Virus record (IMG/VR): IMGVR_UViG_3300022204_000007
Location: 1 to 40,297 of that record
From: a virus
Strand: one strand, 5' to 3'
DNA length: 40,297 bases
Under the pieces are notes generated by a model, which made no database searches, was not told where the DNA came from, and was given only the letters and a program-made list of their open reading frames with translations. How positions within the stretch are numbered: position 1 is the first letter of the stretch; every line of letters starts with the position of its first letter. Shown here piece by piece: positions 12,457-20,857 of the stretch. A program made the position numbers and the translations under genes.

Positions 12457-15400
12457 CTACACCCACTCCCGCGCCGGGTCTGCCGCGGCCCCGAGCGTGT
12501 CGGCGGCGTCGGCCTGGAACGCATAGAGCCGCATCGGCGCGGGCTGGGTGTCGTAGAGCTGCGGTTCGATGTGGCCCAGGGTGCCCACGATGCCGTGCGG
12601 CGCGGCGAACGTGATGCGGCCGGGGTTCGGGTCGGCCAGGCCCTGGATGGAGGTGATCGTGTGGCCGGTGCGCCCAGCGTACCCCAGGCCGCCCTCGGGG
12701 ATGTAGTAGACCGCCAGCGTGCCCCCGGTCGCCAAGAGGATCTCGCGGAGATACTCGCTGTCGCGCATCGTCGCCCCGGTGATCGGGTGGATGGCGTCGC
12801 CGTAGATGGTGGCGAGGGTGTCCAGCTCGGTGGCGCTCGGCGCCGCGCCGCTGTGCACGCAGGCCGGGGCCCACCCCGTCCCGTTGTTGAAGTGCAGGCG
12901 CCCCGCCAGTTGCCCCGTCTTCGCGCCGATGTCGATCTCGCGGGAGGTGATCCGCATCACCGCGCCGCCTGTGATGTAGTCCCCGCGCTCGTCCTCGATG
13001 TGCGAGCTAGTCACGGAGACCACGTCGCCGACGCTCAGGAGCAGCGCGCGGGAGGCGTCCACCGGCAGGGTCGCCACCCGCGTCGGGCTGCCGTACTGCG
13101 CGAGCACCTCACGGAACCACGGCCCGAAGCGGCCTGCTGCGCGGGTCGGGTCGGTGGCATCCAGCACGATCCCGCGCATCTTGAGGCTGAGGATCTCCCA
13201 CCTACGCCCGAGGGCCTGATACGAGGGCTCGTCGCGCAGCTCGAGGTCCAGCCCGAACCGCTCGTCGTCTGGGTCCCAGTTCACGGCGACGTCGGCGCCG
13301 TTGATGACCTGGCCGTCCACGGCAGCGTGGAAGTGCCGGTCGCGCGCGTCGGCGTCGGAGAACGACTCCAGGGACTCCAGGGAGGTGGCGAGCCCCGTGC
13401 GGACCAGGGTCAGCTTACGCTGGCCGGTGGCGCGGTTGAGCCGCGTCACGATCTGCGCCCCCGATGCCTTCAGCAGGCCCTCGACCAGCTTGCGGAGGTC
13501 GACGTTGTCCCTGAAGTCCAGGTCCACTTCGTTCGCGTATGAGGGCAACGCAAAGGCACGGAACGAGTCCACGTCCACGTGGCTGGTGTCGAGGTCGAGG
13601 CCGAACGGGAGGACGTCCCAGACGCTGTTGAAGGTGTTGCCCTCGCCGGACAGGAGCAGTTTCAGGAGGACCTCGGAGATCCTGGCGTAGCTGAACCGGA
13701 TTGACAGTTGCAGCTCGGCGCGGTCGTAGCCGGGCCAGTCCCCGTAGGGCCGAGCCTCGAAGCGGTTGGCTGGGCCGTCTACGTCCAGCTCCAGCGAGTA
13801 GCCCACCGGGTTCCCGGTCCACGGGTCGTTGCGCGCCGCCACCGCGATGACGCGGTGCCAGGTCGTGACCGGCTTGCCGGCCCCGACGCTGTAGGAGAAG
13901 GGCGCGTCGGCTGCGAACGTGACGCGCACGTCGAAGGGCGGGGTGCGTCCCCCGAAGTTGCCGTCCACCAGGACGTATCGCTCGCCCGTGGCCCAGAACG
14001 CCGAGGCGATGCGCCGCAGCGGGATGATGTCGTGCGCCTGGTCCCCGTCGCCGGGGCGCTTGGTGACCATCATCCAGTCGGGGTCGTTGTCGGGACCGCG
14101 GTGGAAGCCCTGGGCGTTGTCCTGCCCCTCCACCCGCCCGGCGCCGCGAGGGTAGAAGATCCACCCGAGCCCGGTGGTGCCAGGCGGGGCCCAATCGATC
14201 CCGTACCAGAGGTGCTGTAGGCGGTTGGCGTGCAGGATGACCGACAGCCTGCCGGGGTGCTTATTGCTGTTCGGCCGCACCTGAAGGGCAGGGCCGCCGG
14301 CGAACCGCTGGACCCGCTCGTGGAGGCTGAGGCGCGCCCAGCGCCCTGCAGCGCCCTTGTTCGTGGCGATGTTCCCCCAGGTCGCGAAGTCCACGAGGAC
14401 GTCGCGCGGCCAGCGGACCACCTGCTGGGCTACCCCGAACGACGCCAGCACGTCGAAGGTGTGGGTCTCGGCCTGCGAGGTATTCCGCACGTCGTCGGCG
14501 ACGGCGATCCCGATGGCGAACCCAAGCGGAAGAACCGTGAAGGCGGGCCCAGGCGGGATTGCGAGGTACGCGGCCGGGACCTGGGTCTGGTTCCCGTTGG
14601 GGAGCCTGATCTGCCCCGAGCGGGGGTGTGGGAGCCCGGTGACGGGGTCGGCTGGCAAGGTGATGTCGAAGACGTCGGCGTGCGAGTCCTCGCCACCTGC
14701 CGCACCGAGCGGACCAGCCCCGGAGGCGTAGACGGCGACCGCCCCAGGCGCGGCCGCCGCCGAGATGATGCCGCGGTAGCCCTCGCCTTCCCGCCACCCC
14801 AGCGTGACCGGGATGCGGGTGTGCGCGCTCTCCTCGAACATGTGGTAGCCGGGGACGAGGTGCTGGACCAGCGCATCGCCGCCGACCTTGCCCCGGATGG
14901 AGTGGGTGAGCGGGAGGACCACGAGCGAGATCGTGAGCCCGTCGGCCGACTTCTGCGGCGGCCCCTGGAGCTGACCGTGAACCACGTCGACCAGCCCCGA
15001 CTCGTCCAGGGTTCCGTCGGGGAGTAGGTGGCACGCTCGGACGCGGGCAAACAGGCCGTCCAGGTTCACGCAGTGGCCGGTGATGTCGGCCTCCCACTCC
15101 CCGGCGACGTAGGCGTGGCGGGCGATCCGCGAGCCGTAGGTGCCGCGGGTGATGCCCTGGAACTCGACGTTGCCGACGCCGCCGATCGCGGCGTAGTCGA
15201 TCGCCTCGGTCCCTACCCAGACGGTCCCGGCAGCCGGCCACCCGGCAGCAACCAGGTCGCGGTCGGTGGTGATGGGGTCGGGGGCGCCCACCTGCACGGG
15301 GAGCGTGGTGCGGAGCCGCGCCTGGTAGGGCGACCCCCGTGGGCCGATTCGGAGCAGGGCCGAGCGCGCTGCTGCCGTGGCGGCGATGGTGACGGTGACG

Positions 15401-15603
15401 GGCTCCTCGGCAGCGATGCCTCCGAGCGGGTCGCTGCGCTCGCTGGTGGGCCCGACGGCGAGGAGCCCCGGCCAGTCCACGAACGGCGGCGCGGCGGTCG
15501 GGGCGGCCGTGTCGGCGTGGAACCGCTGCGGCAAGCCGTAGACCTCGAGCACGTACCACGCGCTGGTGGTCTGGCGGCTCGCGAGTAGGGTGGCGACCGT
15601 CAT
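12457..15603 (-). CDS. Large tail-tip / host-contact protein, 1048 aa
   Basis: The largest gene of the window. ATG 15603 overlaps the previous stop (ATGA). The early part has 'VTVTIAATAAARSALLRIG' and 'AGTVWVGTEAIDYAAIGGVGNVEFQGITRGTYGS' (~residues 110-140), a pattern seen in phage tail proteins that lie after the tape measure. The central part is beta-rich and includes DNA-independent domains of unknown type; the end contains 'HSGAAPSATELDTLATIYGDAIHP'. By size and place it is the best candidate for the central tip or hub protein, comparable in role to lambda gpJ, although I see no clear gpJ sequence signature. Confidence 0.65.
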   Translation of the reverse strand: MTVATLLASRQTTSAWYVLEVYGLPQRFHADTAAPTAAPPFVDWPGLLAVGPTSERSDPLGGIAAEEPVTVTIAATAAARSALLRIGPRGSPYQARLRTTLPVQVGAPDPITTDRDLVAAGWPAAGTVWVGTEAIDYAAIGGVGNVEFQGITRGTYGSRIARHAYVAGEWEADITGHCVNLDGLFARVRACHLLPDGTLDESGLVDVVHGQLQGPPQKSADGLTISLVVLPLTHSIRGKVGGDALVQHLVPGYHMFEESAHTRIPVTLGWREGEGYRGIISAAAAPGAVAVYASGAGPLGAAGGEDSHADVFDITLPADPVTGLPHPRSGQIRLPNGNQTQVPAAYLAIPPGPAFTVLPLGFAIGIAVADDVRNTSQAETHTFDVLASFGVAQQVVRWPRDVLVDFATWGNIATNKGAAGRWARLSLHERVQRFAGGPALQVRPNSNKHPGRLSVILHANRLQHLWYGIDWAPPGTTGLGWIFYPRGAGRVEGQDNAQGFHRGPDNDPDWMMVTKRPGDGDQAHDIIPLRRIASAFWATGERYVLVDGNFGGRTPPFDVRVTFAADAPFSYSVGAGKPVTTWHRVIAVAARNDPWTGNPVGYSLELDVDGPANRFEARPYGDWPGYDRAELQLSIRFSYARISEVLLKLLLSGEGNTFNSVWDVLPFGLDLDTSHVDVDSFRAFALPSYANEVDLDFRDNVDLRKLVEGLLKASGAQIVTRLNRATGQRKLTLVRTGLATSLESLESFSDADARDRHFHAAVDGQVINGADVAVNWDPDDERFGLDLELRDEPSYQALGRRWEILSLKMRGIVLDATDPTRAAGRFGPWFREVLAQYGSPTRVATLPVDASRALLLSVGDVVSVTSSHIEDERGDYITGGAVMRITSREIDIGAKTGQLAGRLHFNNGTGWAPACVHSGAAPSATELDTLATIYGDAIHPITGATMRDSEYLREILLATGGTLAVYYIPEGGLGYAGRTGHTITSIQGLADPNPGRITFAAPHGIVGTLGHIEPQLYDTQPAPMRLYAFQADAADTLGAAADPAREWV

Positions 15604-16241
15604 GGCAGCTCGGGGGTCCAGGCCTCCCAGATGGAAATCGTGTAGAGGTCGACCAGGGTGGCCACGCCTTGCAGCTCCACGTCGAGGCCTCCGAACGTGG
15701 ACAGCCGCAGCATCCTGGGCGCCGTCGAGAGGACGGCCGGGTTGATCTGCGGGTCAGTGGCCCACCCGCTGTGCGCCAGGTTGCCCGCCCTCCGCTTGCG
15801 CGCCCCCCCGAGCTCCTCGTCACCCTCAGGCGTCAGGTCGCCCTGAGCCAGGGACCAGGTGGCGCCGGCGTCCACCACGACCGCCCCGCTGGGGTTGTAG
15901 AGCGAGAACACGACCGACGGGGCGCCGGGCCCGGTGACGGGTTCCTTCGTCCTGTACGTGAAGGCGATCCACACGTAGTCGGCGCCGACGCGCGGGAACC
16001 AGAGCAGGGAGTGCGTGCGCGCCGCCGCCGGGCCGCCGTAGTAGAACGAGTCGTGGTCGGTCTGGGCGGTGGCCTGGTGACGGAACAGCCAGCCCTCGCA
16101 CCAGTTGGCGTGCTCGGCGAGGCCGGCGAGCTGCCGGCCGGCGGTAGGGCGGGCGATGTGCGTGGTGTAGGGCCACGCGAGCGCCGCCGGTTGCTCCACC
16201 GCGTCGAGGCCGGGCATGTTCGTTGGGACGGGGACAGGCAC
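15600..16241 (-). CDS. Tail-region protein, 213 aa
   Basis: GTG 16241 lies 3 nt after the previous stop. The product begins 'MPVPVPTNMPGLDAVEQP', much like the start of the next upstream gene product (MPITVPAAYPNPD), and is beta-rich with many aromatics (DHDSFYYGGPAAARTHSLLWFPRVGADYVWIAF). It sits directly before, and is coupled to, the 1048-aa tip protein, so it is probably a distal-tail or minor tail component. No family recognised. Confidence 0.6.
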   Translation of the reverse strand: MPVPVPTNMPGLDAVEQPAALAWPYTTHIARPTAGRQLAGLAEHANWCEGWLFRHQATAQTDHDSFYYGGPAAARTHSLLWFPRVGADYVWIAFTYRTKEPVTGPGAPSVVFSLYNPSGAVVVDAGATWSLAQGDLTPEGDEELGGARKRRAGNLAHSGWATDPQINPAVLSTAPRMLRLSTFGGLDVELQGVATLVDLYTISIWEAWTPELP

Positions 16242-16244
16242 GGC

Positions 16245-17450
16245 TCAGGCTCCGAAGACTGCGAACGACTCCACGAAGTCGCTGCCGGTGGCAGCGGCGG
16301 CGCCTGCCTGGGCCTCGACCATCGCCACGCGGAACGGGTCGCCGGGCGGGCCCTGGATGTCGGACTCGTCGCGCATCGTGCACACCCTGGGCGCCAGCGT
16401 GCCCACGTCGTTCCAGCCCCGGCCGGCGACCGCGCTCCGGTCGAACCTGAGCACCTGGGCGCCGGGGGGCCGGTCGGAGGGGTCCCAGAACTGCTCCTCA
16501 CCGACCCCGCCCATGACGAGTTGGAAGGTGGCCGGGCTCACGTTCGCCGGGTCTCCGAGGTAGCAGTGGGCCTCCACGAACCGCAGCGGGCCGGGGCCGC
16601 CGGGGTTGATGATGCGCGGGGCGCGCCTGATGCGGGGCCCGAACGTGGCGAGGTCAGCCGCCGCGGGGAGGTCCTGCACGCTCGACCAGTTCCAGATCAT
16701 CCGAGGGTACTGGAGCCGGATCGCGGTGGACCCGAACCCGCCGGGCCACGGCCACTCCTGGCGGTCGGTGTTCGACAGCCGGTAGGCGTTGCGCATCAGG
16801 TTGCGGCCGACGCGCGCACTCAGGACCGCGTCGTCGTTGAACTCGGAGTCGTCGGGCCAGTTGGGCGCTACGGTCGGGATGACGAGGTGCTGGACCATCA
16901 CGGCGTGGACGACGTGCGCGTTCGCCGCGTCGCCCGAGGTGTACATCCGCACGACGTCGAAGTTCGTGTCTCCTGGCAGCACGGGCGCCCAGGCGCGGGT
17001 GATCTGGAGGTGCGGGATGGCGGCGCCGTCCGACCAGATCCACTGCCCTACGGTCCCGTTCGGAATCGCGATCTGCACCACGTTCCCGGTGCCGAGCGAC
17101 TCGAACTCCACCAGGGAGCCGCTCCCCGCGTTGGAGGTGGCGCGCACCCCGACCCTCATCTGGATCCGCGTGCTGCCCCACTGCGGGATGGGCGCCAGCC
17201 AGCGGCAGCGGAACGTCCCTTCAGGCGCCGCGCCGCCGCTGCGGACGTTGATGTCCGAGAAGCGGCTGTCCTGCCACTCCTGGAGCACCGTCGGGGAGGT
17301 CCCGCCCCAGGCGTGCTCGTAGTTCTGTGCGCGGCCGAGGTTCCGCAAGGTGCGTGCAGGGATGCCGGTGTCGTTGCCGACGATGGGCGACCGCGCGACG
17401 AACTCGGCAGGGTCGGGGTTCGGGTAGGCGGCTGGGACGGTGATCGGCAT
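16245..17450 (-). CDS. Tail-region protein, 401 aa
   Basis: ATG 17450 is preceded by a 98-nt gap holding a strong inverted repeat; the Shine-Dalgarno is weak (GGGGG about 9 nt upstream). The product is beta-rich, with 'GTFRCRWLAPIPQWGSTRIQMRVGVRATSNAGSGSLVEFESLG' as a likely jelly-roll or sandwich region, and no membrane segment. Position after the tape measure and before the tip protein suggests a distal tail or minor tail protein. Family not identified. Confidence 0.6.
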   Translation of the reverse strand: MPITVPAAYPNPDPAEFVARSPIVGNDTGIPARTLRNLGRAQNYEHAWGGTSPTVLQEWQDSRFSDINVRSGGAAPEGTFRCRWLAPIPQWGSTRIQMRVGVRATSNAGSGSLVEFESLGTGNVVQIAIPNGTVGQWIWSDGAAIPHLQITRAWAPVLPGDTNFDVVRMYTSGDAANAHVVHAVMVQHLVIPTVAPNWPDDSEFNDDAVLSARVGRNLMRNAYRLSNTDRQEWPWPGGFGSTAIRLQYPRMIWNWSSVQDLPAAADLATFGPRIRRAPRIINPGGPGPLRFVEAHCYLGDPANVSPATFQLVMGGVGEEQFWDPSDRPPGAQVLRFDRSAVAGRGWNDVGTLAPRVCTMRDESDIQGPPGDPFRVAMVEAQAGAAAATGSDFVESFAVFGA

Positions 17451-17466
17451 TCAACGGCCCCCAGGG

Positions 17467-17533
17467 GCCAGCAGGCGGCTCGGGCGGGGCTCGCAGTGAG
17501 GGGCCGTCAGGCCCAGCCCTGCCGCCTGCTGGC
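17467..17533 (-). promoter_or_regulatory. 13-bp perfect inverted repeat between tail genes
   Basis: Arms 17467-17479 and 17521-17533 are perfect inverse complements (13 bp) around a 41-nt loop that contains a second hairpin GGGCC-GTCA-GGCCC (17501-17514). It fills most of the only sizeable gap in the tail operon, and there is no T-run. It could be a processing or stability stem, an attenuator, or a control element for the poorly led 401-aa gene at 17450. Confidence 0.6.
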
Positions 17534-17548
17534 TCGTGGAGGCCGTCG

Positions 17549-18838
17549 TCACGACCCGCTCGCGAGGTCCATCAGGATGGAGACCTCGCCCCGCGTGAGG
17601 AGGTCCCCGTCAGCATCCCAGCCCTGGGAGCTGCTGTCGTCGGCCGAGCGCCAGCCACGCAGGCGCCCGCGCCGCCCGTTCCACTCGCAGGTGGCGAGCT
17701 TCCCGTAGCTCGTGGTGCGGAGCTGGGGCGCCGTGCGCCTGGTGTCCCCCCACTGCTGATAAGCCGTCATCGGCGACGTGAGCGGGCACAGGCCCAGCCA
17801 GTCCAGCCAGTGCTCGCTCAGGTCGTTGGAGACACCCGTGGTCGGAGTCACATAGGGCCACCCGCCGGTGCTCGAGGGCCCTCCCACCCAGAACGTGATC
17901 TGCGCGGTGCCATGCTTGCTGTGCGTGTTCCCGATGGGCTGCCCGGTGCTCAGTCTGGCGGTCGCAGTGGTCTCCAGCCTGGAGCGCACGATGCGCTTGG
18001 CACCACGCTCCAGCACGATGAACCCGCGGGCCGGGTTGCGGGCGCGGAGCACGTCGGTGGTCCCGCCCACCATGGCGGCCCCAACCTCGGTCCCGTCGTA
18101 GCCCAGCCAGTCACGGAATGCGGTGTCGATCCAGACCGGGAGCGCGGCGCCTGAAGGCACCTGGGCGTAGACGTGGCCGAACTGGTCGATCCCCCACCGC
18201 ATGTAAGTGGTGGGGTCGAGCGTGAAGCACCGGGCCTCCAGGTTGTCGTCCACGGCCGTCGCGTCGGCGTCGCCCTCGTTGTGCTCGCGCAGGAAGCCCG
18301 GCACCCCCTGCATGACCAGCCCATAGAGCGGGCTGGGCCAGGTGAACGCCGCCGATGCGCCGGGGGTGATGGTGATGCGGCAGTCCAGGTTGTCGAGCCC
18401 GATGGTGCCCCGGCGCCACTCGTTGTCGGCGACGAGGATCTGCTGGCCGCCCACCAGGGCCGAGGCCTGCCCGGCAAGGTCGATGCCCCACACGGCGTTG
18501 CCGGCGCCGGCGCCGACCGTGAACGGGTCGGCCGGCGCCCCTACGTTGGAGAGCCAGAAGCGGTCGTCGGAGTTGATCCCGACGTACCAGGTGCGCGTCC
18601 CCGTCTTGAGCGCGGCGAGCTGCCCGGTGGAGGCGCCCGAGGAGGAGCCGCCGTGGCGCGGGGTCTCCACCCCGCGCCCGTTCAACAGCTCCACCAGGTC
18701 AGCGAAGACGCGGGCCGGGGTGTTCGTGGAGACGAGGCTGATGTTGACGGCGCCGATCGAGAACAGGTCGCCGGTGAACATCGAGGTGTCCACGCCGCAG
18801 CCCAGGGCCAGCTTCGGGAAGGGCTCGTTACCAGGCAT
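17549..18838 (-). CDS. Tail structural protein after the tape measure, 429 aa
   Basis: ATG 18838 overlaps the previous small gene by 11 nt. The product is beta-rich with many Trp, Gly and Thr and no signal or membrane segment: 'LFSIGAVNISLVSTNTPARVFADLVELLNGRGVETP' near the start and 'GWDADGDLLTRGEVSILMDLASGS' at the end. Its place immediately downstream of the tape measure suggests a distal-tail or tail-tip protein. I do not recognise a family signature. Confidence 0.6.
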   Translation of the reverse strand: MPGNEPFPKLALGCGVDTSMFTGDLFSIGAVNISLVSTNTPARVFADLVELLNGRGVETPRHGGSSSGASTGQLAALKTGTRTWYVGINSDDRFWLSNVGAPADPFTVGAGAGNAVWGIDLAGQASALVGGQQILVADNEWRRGTIGLDNLDCRITITPGASAAFTWPSPLYGLVMQGVPGFLREHNEGDADATAVDDNLEARCFTLDPTTYMRWGIDQFGHVYAQVPSGAALPVWIDTAFRDWLGYDGTEVGAAMVGGTTDVLRARNPARGFIVLERGAKRIVRSRLETTATARLSTGQPIGNTHSKHGTAQITFWVGGPSSTGGWPYVTPTTGVSNDLSEHWLDWLGLCPLTSPMTAYQQWGDTRRTAPQLRTTSYGKLATCEWNGRRGRLRGWRSADDSSSQGWDADGDLLTRGEVSILMDLASGS

Positions 18839-18983
18839 GGCGCCACACCAGGGTGACGGTGACGCCGTACCGACGCACCCGCCCGCGCACCCAGGAGACG
18901 ATCACCCCAGCCACGAACCAGCGAGTGGTCCACACCAGCGGCACCGCGCGGAGGGTGAGGTCGTAGGTCGTCTTCGGCATCAT
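18828..18983 (-). CDS. Small membrane-like protein, 51 aa
   Basis: ATG 18983 overlaps the tape-measure stop (ATGA); a second ATG follows directly. The 51-aa, Arg/Val/Trp-rich product has a hydrophobic stretch 'WFVAGVIVSWV' (~residues 22-32), rather short for a membrane span, and a basic end. It overlaps the next gene by 11 nt. Tight coupling to both neighbours argues that it is real. Function unknown. Confidence 0.5.
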   Translation of the reverse strand: MMPKTTYDLTLRAVPLVWTTRWFVAGVIVSWVRGRVRRYGVTVTLVWRHAW

Positions 18984-20854
18984 GCGGCCCTCTCGACCAC
19001 GACGCGGACGCCGCCGCGCCCGGTGGAGCCGGACTCCTCGACCACGGCCTGGTGGACCGCGGAGCGGCTGATACCGAACCGCACGACGATGGTGGTGGGC
19101 CCGCCCTCCCGGCGCGCAACGTCGGGCCGGGCCCCGAACCCACCCACCCCGCCGGTGCCGGCTGCGGCGCGCGAGGTGGACTCCCGCGCCGTGCCACCCA
19201 GGCCCCTGGCCGCGATGGCGGCGCCCGTCCCGACGATGGCGAGGGCCGCCGCGCCCTTGAGCGCGACGGCCGCACCGATGCCGGGCAGCAGGACGCCGGC
19301 GACCGGGGCGATGGCGGCGAGGTAGGCGGCCTGGCTGAATGCCTGGATGCTGATGGACTCCAGGACCGACGCCGCAGCGCGTCTCCACGTGCGTGAGAAC
19401 GACTCGCCGTTGATGATGGCTGCTGCTAGCGACTCGCCGATTGCGTCGGACATACCGCGAAACATCGACCCTGCCGAGCGGGTGAAGATGGAGGTGGCGT
19501 CGGTCGCCTCCACCAGGGCGTCCACGTAGCCCGAGAGCTGCCCCACCCCTCCTGGGGTGTCGGAGTCGATACCCAGCGCGCTAAGGTCTGCGCCGGCGAA
19601 CATGGCGGCGCCCTCCGCCTTGCCGCGCTCCACGTCGCGGTTGACTCCCCCACCAGCAAGCCGCACCTGCTGGAAGGCCGCCTTCGCACGGGACTCCCAC
19701 GCCGACCACTGCGCGTCGGTCGCGTCCTGCCACGCCTTGTTCGCCGCGACGATGCGAGCCTCGTCGGCGGCCATCTGGTCGGCGAGGCGCTCCGTGGTGC
19801 GCTGCCGGTCGTCGGTGTCGATGCTGTCCCAGATCGCCTGCTGGGCCGTGACCCGCTCCTCGTTGAGCTTCGCCCAGGCCGCCTGGGCCCGCTTGGCGGC
19901 CTCCAGCCGGGCTTTCTCCTCGGCCTGGATGTCCAGGGCCCGCTGGCGCGCGACCCGCTTGCGGAAGGCGGTGTCGATGGCGTCGGCCCCGCCCGCGACT
20001 GTCGCGCCGGCTTCGCCGAACACCTCGCCCAGCGCGGCGAAGGGCGAGCGGTCGGTGGTGTCGCTGATGCGGTCGAGGCTGAACCTCATCGCTCGCAGCG
20101 CGTCGTTCAGCATGTTGACGGCGCCGGCGTTGGCGCGGAGCTGCTCGGTCTGCGCGATGCTGAACGCCGAGAACCGCCCCACCAGGTTCTCGGCCAGGAA
20201 CGACTTCAGCCCGTCCTTGAAGTTAGCCCAGGCGGCGGCGACCTTGCCGACGGCGTCGCCCTGGGACTCCAGGATCGGCCCGGCGCGCCCCGCCACCTCG
20301 TTGACGAGTGCCTGGGTCTTCTGCTGCGCGGTGAGCTGGTCGACGGTCACTCCGAGCGTCTTCGCCAGCCGCTTGTTGAGCGCCTCGACGTCAACGATGA
20401 TGCCGAGGTTGTCGAGCCACTGTTTCGACCCGCGCGCCACGCCGGTCACGACCGACTCCAGGGCGTAGGTCATGTCGAGGCCGAGGGACTGTGCCGCGCT
20501 CCTGGCGGCGGGGATGAGTCGCTCGAAGCCCTTCGACCCGATCCCCAGGGTGACGGCCATGTTGTGGAAGCGCCGCACCTGGGCGTCGCTGACGGCGCCC
20601 CCCAGGGCCGCCGACATGCGCTCCAAGGACGCAGCAGTCCCGCCCATCCGCTCGAAGGCGCGGGCGACGTCGTTGATGCGGGCGCCCTCGGAGACGAACT
20701 GGAACGCCTTGCCGAGCGCGTCGATCCCCTTCTTCGCCAGCTCGGCGCCCTGGTTCAGCGCGACAAGGCCGCCGCCGACCTTGCCCAGGCTCGCCTCGGC
20801 CTGCTGGGCCCCGGTGACCCGGACGTCGATGTCGGCGCGGGTGACGACGGGCAC
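18980..20854 (-). CDS. Tail tape measure protein
   Basis: The 624-aa protein has the usual plan: long helical and coiled-coil stretches (e.g. 'EEKARLEAAKRAQAAWAKLNEERVTAQQA'), a helical N-terminal region ('GGLVALNQGAELAKKGIDALGKAFQFV'), and a hydrophobic segment near residues 500-545 (AYLAAIAPVAGVLLPGIGAAVALKGAAALAIVG). It sits directly after the tail chaperone frameshift pair. GTG 20854 lies 3 nt after the TAG stop of the chaperone extension. At the common ~1.5 angstrom per residue, its length would suit a tail of roughly 90-100 nm, which is an estimate. Confidence 0.85.
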   Translation of the reverse strand: MPVVTRADIDVRVTGAQQAEASLGKVGGGLVALNQGAELAKKGIDALGKAFQFVSEGARINDVARAFERMGGTAASLERMSAALGGAVSDAQVRRFHNMAVTLGIGSKGFERLIPAARSAAQSLGLDMTYALESVVTGVARGSKQWLDNLGIIVDVEALNKRLAKTLGVTVDQLTAQQKTQALVNEVAGRAGPILESQGDAVGKVAAAWANFKDGLKSFLAENLVGRFSAFSIAQTEQLRANAGAVNMLNDALRAMRFSLDRISDTTDRSPFAALGEVFGEAGATVAGGADAIDTAFRKRVARQRALDIQAEEKARLEAAKRAQAAWAKLNEERVTAQQAIWDSIDTDDRQRTTERLADQMAADEARIVAANKAWQDATDAQWSAWESRAKAAFQQVRLAGGGVNRDVERGKAEGAAMFAGADLSALGIDSDTPGGVGQLSGYVDALVEATDATSIFTRSAGSMFRGMSDAIGESLAAAIINGESFSRTWRRAAASVLESISIQAFSQAAYLAAIAPVAGVLLPGIGAAVALKGAAALAIVGTGAAIAARGLGGTARESTSRAAAGTGGVGGFGARPDVARREGGPTTIVVRFGISRSAVHQAVVEESGSTGRGGVRVVVERAA

Positions 20855-20857
20855 GAG

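Noticed and set aside
15669-17708. 679-codon + strand frame across the tail genes
   Set aside because: Runs antisense to three tail genes, with Arg/Gly/His/Pro-rich product and no recognisable fold; a composition artefact.
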